Source: Pseudomonadota bacterium (GTDB taxonomy: Bacteria > Pseudomonadota > Alphaproteobacteria > Rhodobacterales > Rhodobacteraceae). From it: 64,000 bases of DNA. Positions 9,254-18,716 of the stretch are shown here, piece by piece. The stretch spans positions 1,516,226 through 1,580,225 of the forward strand of contig JBCAYL010000001.1 of assembly GCA_038533575.1 (NCBI GenBank), in the 5' to 3' direction. The notes under the pieces were generated by a model. That model ran no database searches. It was not told where the DNA came from and saw only the letters and a list, made by a program, of their open reading frames with translations. Position 1 is the first letter of the stretch. Each line of letters starts with the position of its first letter. The position numbers and the translations under genes are program-made.

Positions 9254-10684
9254 CTAAAGCCCCTTGGCCTCATAGGCCTTCGCGACCTTCCCGATGGAGA
9301 CGAGATAGGCGGCCGTGCGCAGGTCCGGCACATCAGCCCGCGCGCGCCACACCTCCGCCATGGACTGATAGGCCGCGCGCATCGTGTCATCGAGACCCGA
9401 GCGGACGAGCTCGAGCTCCCCGGCCCCGCGCAGGTACTTTTCCTTGAAGTTCGGAGACAGCGTCCAGTTGATGGAGCTGTCGCGGCTGATGCGCTCGAGC
9501 TCGTCGACGATGAGCTGGTGGCGCTGCTCTTCCTGGCGTCGCTGCATCCGGCCGAAGCGGATGTGGGAGAGGTTCTTCACCCATTCGAAGTAGGACACCG
9601 TCACGCCCCCCGCATTGGCGTACATGTCCGGGATGATCACCGTGCCCTTGGCGCGCAGGATCTCGTCGGCACCGGCGGTGACGGGGCCGTTCGCGGCCTC
9701 GATGATGAGCGGCGCCTTCACGCGGGAGGCGTTGTCCCGGTGGATCACACCCTCGAGCGCGGCGGGCACGAGAATATCGCAGGCCAGCTCCAGCACGCTC
9801 GCGCCGTCGGCCTCGTAGGTCCCGCCTGGGAAGCCTTTGACGCCCCCGGTCTCGCGGATCCACGCCTGCAGCGCATCCACATCGAGCCCGTCGGCATTCG
9901 TCACCGCGCCGTCCCGCTCGATGACGGCGATGACGCGGCAGCCATCCTCCTCGCTCAGGAACTTGGCCGCGTGGTAGCCTACATTGCCGAGGCCCTGCAC
10001 GATGACTGCCTTGTCGGACAGACCGCCCGACAGCCCGGCGGCGCGCACGTCCTCGGGGTGCCGGAAGAACTCCTGGAGCGCGTACTGGATGCCGCGTCCC
10101 GTGGCCTCTGTCCGGCCCTGAATACCGCCCGCGTTCACCGGCTTGCCCGTTACGCAGGCGCGGCCGTTGATGTCGGTGGTGTTCATCCGCTGGTATTGGT
10201 CGGACATCCACGCCATCTCGCGCTCGCCCGTTCCCATGTCGGGCGCGGGCACGTTCTGGGCGGGATCGATGAGATCGCGCTTGATGAGCTCGTAGGCAAA
10301 GCGGCGCGTGATCCGCTCGAGCTCATCGGCGTCCCACGCGCGGGGATCAATGCAGAGCCCGCCCTTCGAGCCACCATAGGGCGCGTCTACAAGTGCGCAT
10401 TTGTAGGTCATGAGGGCCGCCAGGGCCTCCACCTCGTCCTGGTTCACGGCGAGCGCATAGCGGATCCCGCCCTTCACCGGCTCCATGTGCTCGGAATGGA
10501 CCGACCGGTATCCGGTGAAGGTGTGGATCTGACCGCGGAGTTTCACGCCGAAGCGGACAGTGTAGGTGGAGTTGCACACGCGGATCTTTTCCTCGAGCCC
10601 GGGGGGCAGATCCATCAGCGCCACGGCCCTCGAAAACATGATGTCCACGCTCTCGCGAAATGTCGGTTCACCTGCACGGTCCAT
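9254..10684 (-). CDS. gdhA: Glutamate dehydrogenase (Glu/Leu/Phe/Val dehydrogenase family)
   Basis: This enzyme interconverts glutamate and 2-oxoglutarate plus ammonia with NAD(P). The 476-residue protein has the ELFV dehydrogenase N-terminal domain with the catalytic lysine motif PYGGSKGG (near residue 105), the VPAPDMGTGEREMAW motif, and a C-terminal Rossmann domain with VIVQGLGNVGYHAAKFL and ANGPVTAGADEIL. A GGAGGAG ribosome site precedes ATG 10684. The C-terminus is slightly longer than in the 420-residue NAD-type enzymes, typical of alphaproteobacterial members. It is divergent from the TadG-like gene across a 276-base spacer. Cofactor preference cannot be read from sequence with confidence. 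Confidence 0.93.
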   Translation of the reverse strand: MDRAGEPTFRESVDIMFSRAVALMDLPPGLEEKIRVCNSTYTVRFGVKLRGQIHTFTGYRSVHSEHMEPVKGGIRYALAVNQDEVEALAALMTYKCALVDAPYGGSKGGLCIDPRAWDADELERITRRFAYELIKRDLIDPAQNVPAPDMGTGEREMAWMSDQYQRMNTTDINGRACVTGKPVNAGGIQGRTEATGRGIQYALQEFFRHPEDVRAAGLSGGLSDKAVIVQGLGNVGYHAAKFLSEEDGCRVIAVIERDGAVTNADGLDVDALQAWIRETGGVKGFPGGTYEADGASVLELACDILVPAALEGVIHRDNASRVKAPLIIEAANGPVTAGADEILRAKGTVIIPDMYANAGGVTVSYFEWVKNLSHIRFGRMQRRQEEQRHQLIVDELERISRDSSINWTLSPNFKEKYLRGAGELELVRSGLDDTMRAAYQSMAEVWRARADVPDLRTAAYLVSIGKVAKAYEAKGL

Positions 10685-10960
10685 GGCAACTCCTCCCAGA
10701 AAAGCCGGCGCCTCTGCGGCGCCTTCCGGGGAGCTTAGGCGATTCTATTCACCGCGCTAGCCCTCCTCTCCGCCGCCTTCGAGCCGTCCAGCGGAAGCAA
10801 CAATCCTTAACGCGCTTCATCATTGGTGAGCAGTCAGAACCGATAGAGGCGCTCAAATCCCAATTCTGGCCAAAAACCTCATTTCCGCCCAATTTCAGCC
10901 CCCTATCACAGGCAACCACGCAACCGGGACATTCCGTGCCCCAGTGTTAAAGGGTGTAAG

Positions 10961-12688
10961 ATGGGCAAGACAAAAGCCACAACGAAACGCGGTCGTATGG
11001 GCCGCGCTTACGCGTTGGCACATCGCTTTGTGCGCCGGTATCGCCGGGACGAAGACGGTACGATCGTGGTCATCGCGCTTCTCACGTTCCTGCTCATGGT
11101 GATCATGGGCGGTGTGGCGATCGATATCGCCCGGATGGAATTCGAGCGCACCAAGGTGCAGCAGACCGTCGACCGGGCCGTGCTCGCCGCCGCCAACCTC
11201 AACAGCACGCAGGATCCCAAGGAAGTGGTGGAAAGCTACTTCGAGGCCTCGGGCCTCAAGGGCAAGCTCGGCGGCGTGACCGTCCAGAACTCGCTCAACG
11301 GCAAGACCGTCTACGCGCAGGGCGACAGCGAGATCGCCACCATGTTCATGCACATGGTCGGGATCGAGAGCCTCGCGGCAGACAGCGATGGCGGCGCGCA
11401 GGAGCGCGTGACCGACGTGGAAATTTCCCTCGTGGTCGACATCTCTGGCTCCATGGGCTGGGACAATGCCGACGGCACGGAGTCGAAGCTCGACACGCTG
11501 AAAAGCGCGGCGGAGATCTTCTTCGACGAAGTGATTGCCGAGCAGACGGACGAGACCGGCATCACGGCCGTTTCCGTCATCCCCTACAACGACAAGGTGA
11601 TCGCTGGCGAAGAGCTGCTGTCCTACTTCAACACCACCGACTGGCATGAAGAGACGAGCTGCCTGCGCTTCTACGATGACGACTTTCTCCAGCGCCAGCT
11701 GAGCCGCACGCTGCTCGTGGAGCGCCTGGGCTACTTCCATGCCTATGGCAACAGCTATAACCAGCCCGCGCCCGCCAATGCATGGTGCCCGGTGAAGCCG
11801 GCGCATGAGATCCTGCCGTTCCAGACCGACAAACAGACGCTTGTGAACTTCGTGAACGCGCTCGACGATGGCGGCGGCACGGCGATCGACAACGGCGTCA
11901 AGTGGGCCGCGGCGCTCCTCGATCCCGACGCCCGCGACATCGTGAATGGCATGATCGCCAACGAGTCCGTCGACGGGATAATTCAGAACTGGCCGCGCGA
12001 GTACGGCGAAGAGGACACGATGAAGGTCGTCGTGCTCATGACCGATGGTGAAAACACGACCCAGTACGACCTCAAGCAGGACGTGAAGACACTCGATGGC
12101 TGGTCCGCCGCGCTGTCGGACGTCTACTACTCCGACGAGTGGGGTGCATCCGAAGCCCGCGACGGCTTCCTCGTCCGGTTCCCCGACAACGACGATGACG
12201 AGGAATGGTACCGCCCGCGCAGCTGGTGGACGACCGGGGACGACGTGCACTACCACGACGACGATATCCCCGACGACCTCATCCGGTTGACCTACCAGCA
12301 GCTCTATCTGCGCTTCACGACGACCGATGCCGCCAACTACCTCTATCGCTACTCGGATCCGGGCGGCTACTGGTACTGGTCCAGCTACTACGAGCGGTAC
12401 ATGTGGGCCGGCGTCATCCCGCCGCAGTTCAACAAGGTCGCCTACCCCTGGGATGACCACGACATCTACGAGGAAACCGACGAACGCCTCGAGAACATCT
12501 GCGACGCGATCAAAGACGAGGAAATCATCATCTTCTCCATCGCCTTCGAGGCCCCCCAGGCCGGCGAGGACGTCATGAAGTACTGCGCCTCGTCCACTGG
12601 ACACTACTACAACGTGAACGGGACCGACCTCGAAGCGGCCTTCACCTCCATCGCTAGCCAGATCAACCATCTGAAGCTGATCCAGTGA
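10961..12688 (+). CDS. TadG-like pilus/secretion protein with von Willebrand A domain
   Basis: The 575-residue protein starts with a basic segment, then DEDGTIVVIAL and a single membrane segment (residues 33-53) typical of TadE/TadG proteins that assemble Flp-type pili. A von Willebrand A domain follows, with an intact metal-ion adhesion site: D160-x-S162-x-S164 (DISGSMG), Thr307 (DDGGGTA) and Asp362 (LMTDGEN). A large acidic, tyrosine-rich insert lies in the second half (around 375-480). It overlaps the next gene by one base (TGATG), so the three tad-like genes are an operon. No tadA, rcpA or cpaF is visible, so this is an outlying copy or a split locus. The domain suggests adhesion or protein binding outside the inner membrane. 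Confidence 0.85.
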   Translation: MGKTKATTKRGRMGRAYALAHRFVRRYRRDEDGTIVVIALLTFLLMVIMGGVAIDIARMEFERTKVQQTVDRAVLAAANLNSTQDPKEVVESYFEASGLKGKLGGVTVQNSLNGKTVYAQGDSEIATMFMHMVGIESLAADSDGGAQERVTDVEISLVVDISGSMGWDNADGTESKLDTLKSAAEIFFDEVIAEQTDETGITAVSVIPYNDKVIAGEELLSYFNTTDWHEETSCLRFYDDDFLQRQLSRTLLVERLGYFHAYGNSYNQPAPANAWCPVKPAHEILPFQTDKQTLVNFVNALDDGGGTAIDNGVKWAAALLDPDARDIVNGMIANESVDGIIQNWPREYGEEDTMKVVVLMTDGENTTQYDLKQDVKTLDGWSAALSDVYYSDEWGASEARDGFLVRFPDNDDDEEWYRPRSWWTTGDDVHYHDDDIPDDLIRLTYQQLYLRFTTTDAANYLYRYSDPGGYWYWSSYYERYMWAGVIPPQFNKVAYPWDDHDIYEETDERLENICDAIKDEEIIIFSIAFEAPQAGEDVMKYCASSTGHYYNVNGTDLEAAFTSIASQINHLKLIQ

Positions 12689-13215
12689 TGCGCAGGCTGA
12701 TCTCAAAACTTCGCCGGGGGAGGCGCGACGAGGACGGGGCGATCACGGTCGATTTCGTGATCACCTTCCCGATCTTCTTCATGTTCCTGTTTGCGTCGTT
12801 CGAGCTGAGCTTCGTGATGATGCGTCAGGTCCTGCTGGACCGCGGCGTGGAAATGGCCGTCCGCGAGGTGCGCCTGAACTCGTTCAATCCGCCCGAATAT
12901 GACGAGCTCAAGCGGATGATCTGCGAGGGCGCGGGCCTGATCCCGAATTGCGACAACGCGCTCAAGCTCGAGATGTATCGCGAGGATCCCCGCGGCACGT
13001 TGTTCCTGAAGCCGGAGCCGGACTGCATCGACAGGTCCCTGCCCGTTCAGCCCGCCTCGATCTACGAGACCGGTGGCCCCAACGAGATCATGGTCGTGAC
13101 GGCCTGCGTGAAGTACATGCCGTTCTTCCCGACGGCCCGCCTGGGCGAAACCATCGTCGACGAGTTCGGTGAATACGGGCTCGTGGCGACAAACATGTAC
13201 GTGACGGAGCCGTAA
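12688..13215 (+). CDS. TadE-like pilus assembly protein
   Basis: The 175-residue protein has the arrangement of TadE family pseudopilins: a short basic leader, the acidic cleavage-region residues RRDEDGAITVDFVITFPIFFMF, then one hydrophobic segment (about residues 20-42) and an exposed domain of about 125 residues with four cysteines. ATG 12688 shares a base with the TGA of the preceding gene; a GTG one codon upstream is also possible. It is the second gene of the TadG-TadE-TadE operon. It is probably processed by a prepilin peptidase and placed in the envelope as a minor pilus component. Confidence 0.83.
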   Translation: MRRLISKLRRGRRDEDGAITVDFVITFPIFFMFLFASFELSFVMMRQVLLDRGVEMAVREVRLNSFNPPEYDELKRMICEGAGLIPNCDNALKLEMYREDPRGTLFLKPEPDCIDRSLPVQPASIYETGGPNEIMVVTACVKYMPFFPTARLGETIVDEFGEYGLVATNMYVTEP

Positions 13216-13218
13216 CCC

Positions 13219-13827
13219 ATGGCGACGCTGATCACTTCCCTGCGCATCCGCATGCGCCTTCTCGCTGAGGCCCTCAGGAGCGACACGCGCGGCAACGTCT
13301 CCATCGAGGCGATCATCCTCGTGCCGATGCTCTTCTGGGCCTACATGATGATTTATGGCGTGTTCGACGCCTACCGGAAGCAGACGGACGGTCTCCGGGT
13401 GTCCTATGCCGTGGCCGACGCGATTTCCCGCGAGGAGAATGCCATCGACCAGCAATATCTCGACTCGATGATCACGCTCGCCGATTACATGACCAACTCG
13501 CCCTCACCCGTGACGCAGCGTGTGACGATCGTGTGCTATTCCGCGGAAAACACGGAATACCACGTGGCATGGTCGAAGACGTCCGGCGGCTACGTCGAAG
13601 AGCTCCCGCCGCATACAAATGCGACGCTGAACCAGAGCGATCACCGCCTCCCCGAAATCGTTGTCGGTGACCAGGTCATCCTCGTGGAGACCTTCGTGCA
13701 CTACGCGCCGCTGCTCAACCTGTCGATCACGCAGAAGATGTTCGATTACTGGACGTTCACGCGGCCGCGCTTCACCAATCAGGTGAAATACGAGAACGAA
13801 GACGAGTGGGTCTGCCCGGCCGCCTAA
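13219..13827 (+). CDS. Second TadE-like protein
   Basis: The 202-residue protein begins three bases after the previous stop. It has a leader with DTRGNVSIEAIILVPMLFWAYMMIY, the TadE-type pattern of a Gly/Ser-Glu site followed by a hydrophobic stretch (residues 24-48), and a soluble C-terminal domain of about 150 residues. It differs clearly from the preceding TadE-like protein, so the pair probably forms distinct minor pilus subunits rather than a recent duplication. It is the last gene of the operon; the next gene is convergent. Confidence 0.82.
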   Translation: MATLITSLRIRMRLLAEALRSDTRGNVSIEAIILVPMLFWAYMMIYGVFDAYRKQTDGLRVSYAVADAISREENAIDQQYLDSMITLADYMTNSPSPVTQRVTIVCYSAENTEYHVAWSKTSGGYVEELPPHTNATLNQSDHRLPEIVVGDQVILVETFVHYAPLLNLSITQKMFDYWTFTRPRFTNQVKYENEDEWVCPAA

Positions 13828-13833
13828 CCGCGG

Positions 13834-14307
13834 CTAGGCCTCCCGCTCGGCTATGAGCGCCTCCAAGGTCTGAGCCATGGCCTTGGCTTGGCCCGAATTG
13901 GTGATGCCCCCGATCCCCAGACGACGCCCAATCCGCCAGTAGACGCCGGGCACGTAGGCGCGTGGCTGCGGATCGACGAGGCGGAGCAGGAAACCCTGCG
14001 ACGGCTTCATGGCAAAAACCCCGCGCTCCACGCGCTCGATATCCTGCACCCGGGCGAGAACATCGCCCTCGCGTGTCGCAAGGACCTCGCGCGTGAGCTC
14101 GATCACCGTCGCCGAACTCTGAAACTGCCACCAGGCGAGCCAGCCCGTCGCAAGCCCCGCCAAGAGGAAGAGCGCGCTCAGCAAGAAGTCCGGCGCGATC
14201 AGCAGTGAGAGATAAATCAGGATCGCCGCCAGCATCCCCATGGTCATCGCTGAAAAGATGCGCCGCCCCGGCGACGGGTGCAGTTCGACCAAGACCTCTG
14301 CGCTCAT
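13834..14307 (-). CDS. Membrane protein of unknown function
   Basis: I do not recognise the family. The 157-residue protein has two adjacent membrane segments (about residues 17-60, IFSAMTMGMLAAILIYLSLL and an Ala/Leu-rich helix) followed by a soluble domain of about 95 residues with beta-rich, PH-like character (VIELTREVLATREGDVLARVQDIERVERG). It overlaps the upstream dehydrogenase by four bases (ATGA), so the two are translated together. It may be a bacterial PH-domain membrane protein, but that is a guess from topology. Confidence 0.75.
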   Translation of the reverse strand: MSAEVLVELHPSPGRRIFSAMTMGMLAAILIYLSLLIAPDFLLSALFLLAGLATGWLAWWQFQSSATVIELTREVLATREGDVLARVQDIERVERGVFAMKPSQGFLLRLVDPQPRAYVPGVYWRIGRRLGIGGITNSGQAKAMAQTLEALIAEREA

Positions 14308-15257
14308 CTTGCGACGATGACCTCGCTTCCCGCTTCTTCCGGTTCCTCATCCAGCATCTCAGCCGGAAAACCCGGCGCGCGGATATCAAGGCCCGTGGCT
14401 TCTTCCAAGCGCTTGATGACATTGGGGCTGAATTCTCGCGGGCCGAAGCGCGAGATACCGTCCTGGAAGATGCGGATGAGCTCCGGGTTGAGTTCCACCG
14501 GCACGCCCGCGCGGTCGGCGATATCCTGGAAAAGGCCGATATCCTTGGCGACGAGATCCATGGTGAAGGAGATGTCGCGGGAGCCGTTCAGGATCACCTG
14601 GCTTTCGGTCTCGTGCACGAAGGACGTGCCGGAGGAGATGCGGATCGCCTCGTAGGCCGTGCCCATGTCCATGCCCGCCCCCTTCGCCACCGCGAGCGCT
14701 TCCGCGCAACTCACGAGATTTGCCGTGGCGAGATAATTCGTGATTACCTTCAGGACGCTCGCGGATCCCAGCGGGCCCGTATGCAGCACCCGCCGCCCCA
14801 TGACGGTCAGGAGCGGCAGCACACGCTCGAAGGTCGCCCGCGCACAGCCCGCAAAGATCGAGATGTTGCCCGTTGCCGCGCGATGGCAGCCGCCGGACAC
14901 CGGGCAATCCACCGCCTCCCCGCCCCGCTCGATGACCATGGCCCCGAGCCGTTTGACCTCCGCCTCGTCGGTGGTCGACATCTCCATCCAGAGCTTCCCG
15001 TGCCCGATTTCTGCGAGCATCTCGCCCATCACCGCGTCCGAGGCGGCCGGATTGGGCAGGCAGGTGATCACGGCATCGCAGGTCCCCATCAGCTCCGGCG
15101 GCCCGCTCACCCGGCCCACGCGACCCGGCGCTTCCGCCAAGAGGCCCGCCACCAGATCGGCATCGAGATCATGGACCGCGACGTCCACCCCGTTGCGCAC
15201 CAAACTCCGCGCGAGCTTGCCGCCCACATTCCCCAGCCCGATGAATCCGACTCTCAC
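14304..15257 (-). CDS. NAD(P)-dependent beta-hydroxyacid dehydrogenase (3-hydroxyisobutyrate dehydrogenase family)
   Basis: These enzymes oxidise a beta-hydroxy acid or reduce a semialdehyde. The 317-residue protein has the N-terminal Rossmann motif GFIGLGNVGGKLARSL, the substrate-binding signature CPVSGGCHRAATGNIS near residue 125, and the catalytic lysine motif LKVITNYLATANLV near residue 175. Length and domain order match the family. The exact substrate (3-hydroxyisobutyrate, tartronate semialdehyde, 2-hydroxymethylglutarate and others) cannot be assigned. A TetR gene lies 75 bases upstream in the same direction and may regulate it. Confidence 0.88.
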   Translation of the reverse strand: MRVGFIGLGNVGGKLARSLVRNGVDVAVHDLDADLVAGLLAEAPGRVGRVSGPPELMGTCDAVITCLPNPAASDAVMGEMLAEIGHGKLWMEMSTTDEAEVKRLGAMVIERGGEAVDCPVSGGCHRAATGNISIFAGCARATFERVLPLLTVMGRRVLHTGPLGSASVLKVITNYLATANLVSCAEALAVAKGAGMDMGTAYEAIRISSGTSFVHETESQVILNGSRDISFTMDLVAKDIGLFQDIADRAGVPVELNPELIRIFQDGISRFGPREFSPNVIKRLEEATGLDIRAPGFPAEMLDEEPEEAGSEVIVAR

Positions 15258-15332
15258 GGCGCCCTCCCACGCTTTGCACGCGACGCTCGCACCAAGCCCG
15301 GCACGCGTCCAGCACAGATCAGGTTGAGGTGT

Positions 15333-15932
15333 TCAGGCGCGGACGCGAAGCGGCGCACCAACGAGGCGGCGGGCCATCTCGACATAGTGCTGCGCCACAT
15401 CTTCGGGGCCGAGGCGCCCGCCCGGGCGAAACCAGTTCGTGGGTCCCGTCAGCATGGCGATCAGCGCAAACGTGGCGACCTTGGTGTCGGCCACGTCGAA
15501 GAGCTTGCCCTTGCCGGCCCTCAGGATCGTCTCGAGCTTGTCCTCGTAGGCGCGGCGCAAGGCCTCGATCTGCGTGAAGTTCGCAGGCTCGAGCGATCGC
15601 AGCTCCATGTAGGAGATGAAGACGAGATCCACGCGCTCGAGATGGTAGAGGATGTGAAACCGGACGAACTCGTCGAGTGCCTCGCCCGGGTTTCCGCCCT
15701 TGAGCTTGGCGCTGGCCGAAAGCAGGTCTTCCATGTGCCCGCGCATCAGCTCGAAGAGCAGCGCTTGCTTGTGGGGCACGTAATTGTAGATGGCGCCCGC
15801 CTGCACACCGACCTCCGCCGCGATCTGGCGCATGGAAACCGCCGCGTAGCCGTGTTCGGCAAAGAGGCGCAGGGCCACGGTCTGGATCCGTGGGCCGGTG
15901 ATATCCGAATGAGAGCCTTGTTTGCGGGCCAT
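15333..15932 (-). CDS. TetR-family transcriptional regulator
   Basis: The 199-residue protein has the N-terminal TetR helix-turn-helix (residues about 14-60: IQTVALRLFAEHGYAAVSM, then VQAGAIYNYVPHKQALL) and an all-helical ligand-binding domain. The start ATG 15932 is chosen because it gives a normal-length N-terminus; a longer in-frame reading adds 20 unusual residues. It lies upstream of the beta-hydroxyacid dehydrogenase and divergent from a small lipoprotein gene at 16011, so it may control either. The ligand is unknown. Confidence 0.88.
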   Translation of the reverse strand: MARKQGSHSDITGPRIQTVALRLFAEHGYAAVSMRQIAAEVGVQAGAIYNYVPHKQALLFELMRGHMEDLLSASAKLKGGNPGEALDEFVRFHILYHLERVDLVFISYMELRSLEPANFTQIEALRRAYEDKLETILRAGKGKLFDVADTKVATFALIAMLTGPTNWFRPGGRLGPEDVAQHYVEMARRLVGAPLRVRA

Positions 15933-16010
15933 GGGCGGATCGTTACCGCTAACCCCACGCAGTACAATACAATCTTGCCGTCCTGCGGCCACGCGCCCTA
16001 GGGTCGGGCT

Positions 16011-16292
16011 ATGTTTCGCTCCGCCATGGCCCTCGCCGCGCTCGCGCTGATGACCGCTTGTGCCCAGATCCCCGAGCTCGATGTTGCCGCGCGCCAGAGC
16101 GCTGCGGATGCGGAGCCGCTGCCTTTTCTCGACACCGTGGAGATGGCTGGTCTCGGCGCGGCGGAGACCGCCCCGGAGGACGACACGTCTCTCGACGCGC
16201 GGCTCGAGCGGCTACGCGCGCGCGCGGCGGCCCTACGCGGCCCGGTCTTTTCCGGCAGTGACCGGGCCCGGCTCACGGGCGCCCCCGGCTAG
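16011..16292 (+). CDS. Small predicted lipoprotein
   Basis: The 93-residue protein begins with a lipoprotein signal, MFRSAMALAALALMTAC, with the lipidated cysteine at position 17. The mature part is short, acidic then Ala/Arg-rich (residues 45-80 look helical) and ends without a recognisable domain. It stands between the TetR gene and hom, 60 bases before hom. I recognise no family beyond the lipobox. Confidence 0.72.
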   Translation: MFRSAMALAALALMTACAQIPELDVAARQSAADAEPLPFLDTVEMAGLGAAETAPEDDTSLDARLERLRARAAALRGPVFSGSDRARLTGAPG

Positions 16293-16352
16293 TCGCGTTG
16301 CACCTCGCCAGCCAGCGGCCTAAAGGAAACAAAATTCCGGGAGGCACAGGGC

Positions 16353-17639
16353 ATGGCGGCACCGCTACGCATCGCAATCGCAGGTTTGGGCACCGTGGGC
16401 GTCGGCGTGATCAAGATGATCCGCCGCCAGCAGGCACTCATGACCGCGCGCACCGGCCGCGCCATCGAGATCGTGGCCGTCTCCGCCCGCTCCCGCGACA
16501 AGGACCGCGGTGTCCCGATCAAGGATTATGCCTGGGAGGACGATCCTGTCGCCATGGCGCGGCGGGACGACGTGGATGTCTACGTGGAGCTCATGGGCGG
16601 CGAAGACGGCCCGGCCAAGGCCGCCACGGAGGCGGCACTCGCCTCCGGGAAGGATGTCGTCACCGCCAACAAGGCCATGCTCGCCATCCACGGCCAGACC
16701 TTGGCAGAGCAGGCCGAGGCGGCTGGCCACGTGCTCCGCTTCGAGGCGGCGGTGGCCGGAGGCATCCCGGTCATCAAGGCGCTCACGGAAGGCCTCGCCG
16801 GCAACGAGATCACCCGCGTCATGGGCGTCATGAACGGCACCTGCAACTACATCCTCACGCGGATGGAAAGCGCCGGCCTGCCCTATGACGAGGTCTTCGC
16901 GGAAGCTGACGCCCTGGGCTATCTCGAGGCCGATCCCACGCTCGACGTGGGCGGGATCGATGCAGGCCACAAGCTCTGCCTCCTGTCTTCCATCGCCTTC
17001 GGCACGCAGGTCGATTTCGACGGCGTGGAGCTCGAGGGCATCGACCGGATCACCATCGAGGACATCCGCCAGGCCGCCGACATGGGCTACAAGATCAAGC
17101 TCCTCGGCGTGGCCCAGTTCACAGGGCGCGGGCTCGAACAGCGCATGTCCCCCTGTCTCGTGCCCGACACCTCGCCCCTGGGCCAGCTCGACGGCGGCAC
17201 CAACATGGTGGTCCTCGAAGGCTCGGACGTGGGCCAGATCGTGCTGCGCGGCGCGGGCGCGGGCGAAGGCCCCACCGCGTCTGCCGTTCTCTCCGACATC
17301 CTCGACATCGCCCGCGGCACGCGTCTGTCGACCTTCGGCCAGCCTGCCGAGGGCCTCGTGAAATCCTCGCCGGCGCGCGCCGTCACCGCGGCGCCCTACT
17401 ACCTGCGCATGGCGCTCGAGGATCGCCCCGGCGCGCTCGCCAAGGTCGCCGCCATTCTCGGCGAGGCGGGCATTTCCATCGACCGCATGCGCCAGTACGG
17501 CCACACCGACGAAACGGCGCCCGTCCTCATCGTCACCCACAAGACCACCCGCGCCGATATCGATGCCGCCCTCGACGCCTTTGCCGCCACCGACGTCATC
17601 GCCGGCAGCCCGGTGACACTTCGCATCGAAGCCGTCTGA
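16353..17639 (+). CDS. hom: Homoserine dehydrogenase
   Basis: This enzyme reduces aspartate semialdehyde to homoserine, the branch to threonine and methionine. The 428-residue protein has the NAD-binding motif IAGLGTVGVGVIKM at residues 8-21, the VVTANKAMLA stretch, the signature GVMNGTCNYILTRM and EADPTLDVGGIDAGHKL catalytic region, and a C-terminal ACT domain (about residues 345-425, starting YYLRMALEDRPGALAKVA) that normally gives threonine feedback control. Length fits the ACT-containing monofunctional type. glpX follows 23 bases later and is probably co-transcribed. Confidence 0.97.
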   Translation: MAAPLRIAIAGLGTVGVGVIKMIRRQQALMTARTGRAIEIVAVSARSRDKDRGVPIKDYAWEDDPVAMARRDDVDVYVELMGGEDGPAKAATEAALASGKDVVTANKAMLAIHGQTLAEQAEAAGHVLRFEAAVAGGIPVIKALTEGLAGNEITRVMGVMNGTCNYILTRMESAGLPYDEVFAEADALGYLEADPTLDVGGIDAGHKLCLLSSIAFGTQVDFDGVELEGIDRITIEDIRQAADMGYKIKLLGVAQFTGRGLEQRMSPCLVPDTSPLGQLDGGTNMVVLEGSDVGQIVLRGAGAGEGPTASAVLSDILDIARGTRLSTFGQPAEGLVKSSPARAVTAAPYYLRMALEDRPGALAKVAAILGEAGISIDRMRQYGHTDETAPVLIVTHKTTRADIDAALDAFAATDVIAGSPVTLRIEAV

Positions 17640-17662
17640 TCCAGAAGAAGAAGGAGGAGCCC

Positions 17663-18625
17663 ATGGCCCCCAAAGACTTCAACGACCGCATGCTCTCCCT
17701 CGGCCTCGCCCGGGTCTCGGAGGCCGCCGCTTTGGCCTCTGCCAATTGGATCGGTCGCGGGGACGAAAAAGCCGCCGACCAGGCCGCCGTCAACGCCATG
17801 CGCGAGCAGCTCAACAAGCTCGACATCCGCGGCCGGGTCGTCATCGGCGAGGGCGAGCGGGATGAAGCGCCCATGCTCTATATCGGCGAGGAAGTGGGCG
17901 CGGGCAAAGGCCCGGAGGTCGACATCGCGCTCGACCCGCTGGAGGGCACGACGCTCACCGCTAAGGACATGCCCAACGCGCTCACCGTCATCGCCATGGG
18001 TCCCCGCGGCGCGCTGCTGCATGCGCCCGATGTCTACATGGAAAAGCTCGCAATCGGTCCGGGCTTCATGCCCAACGTGGTGACGCTGGACATGGCCTAT
18101 GGCGAGCGCGTCAAGCGCATGGCCCGCGCCAAGGCCTGCTCCACCGAGGACATCACCGTCTGCATTCTCGACCGGGAGCGCCATCAGGACATGATCGACG
18201 AGGTGCGCTCCACGGGCGCTGCGATCCGCCTGATCACCGATGGCGACGTGGCAGGCGTCATGCACTGCGCGGAGCCCGACCTCACGGGCATCGACATGTA
18301 TATGGGCCTCGGCGGCGCGCCCGAGGGCGTCCTCGCCGCCGCGGCGCTGAAATGCATGGGGGGCCAGTTCTGGGGCCGCCTCACCTTCCGCGACGACGAC
18401 GAGAAGGGCCGCGCGGAGAAGGCCGGCATCGAGGATCTCGACCGCATCTATACCCGCGACGAGCTCGTCTCCGGCGATGTCATCTTTGCGGCCACTGGCG
18501 TGACCGACGGCTCGCTCCTCCCCGGCATCAAGCGCGAGGTGGGCTATCTCACCGCCGAGACCATCCTCATGCGCTCGAAAACCGGGTCGGTGCGCCGCAT
18601 GACCTATCGAAACCCGGTTCAATAG
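17663..18625 (+). CDS. glpX: Fructose-1,6-bisphosphatase class II
   Basis: This enzyme hydrolyses fructose 1,6-bisphosphate (in some members also sedoheptulose 1,7-bisphosphate) in gluconeogenesis. The 320-residue protein has the lithium-sensitive phosphatase signature IALDPLEGTTLTAKD (near residue 90), GEGERDEAPMLYIGE before it, and the ITDGDVAG and GLGGAPEGVLAAAALKC motifs. A very strong AGAAGGAGGAG ribosome site precedes ATG 17663. It follows hom by 23 bases, an arrangement common in alphaproteobacteria, and recJ follows after 91 bases. Confidence 0.96.
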   Translation: MAPKDFNDRMLSLGLARVSEAAALASANWIGRGDEKAADQAAVNAMREQLNKLDIRGRVVIGEGERDEAPMLYIGEEVGAGKGPEVDIALDPLEGTTLTAKDMPNALTVIAMGPRGALLHAPDVYMEKLAIGPGFMPNVVTLDMAYGERVKRMARAKACSTEDITVCILDRERHQDMIDEVRSTGAAIRLITDGDVAGVMHCAEPDLTGIDMYMGLGGAPEGVLAAAALKCMGGQFWGRLTFRDDDEKGRAEKAGIEDLDRIYTRDELVSGDVIFAATGVTDGSLLPGIKREVGYLTAETILMRSKTGSVRRMTYRNPVQ

Positions 18626-18716
18626 CGCCTATCCACAGCTTTCGCGCCCCGGGCGCTGGACGGGAGCGCCCATGATTTGGTAGCCTGTTGAAGCTAAGCC
18701 ACAACATGCTGACCAA

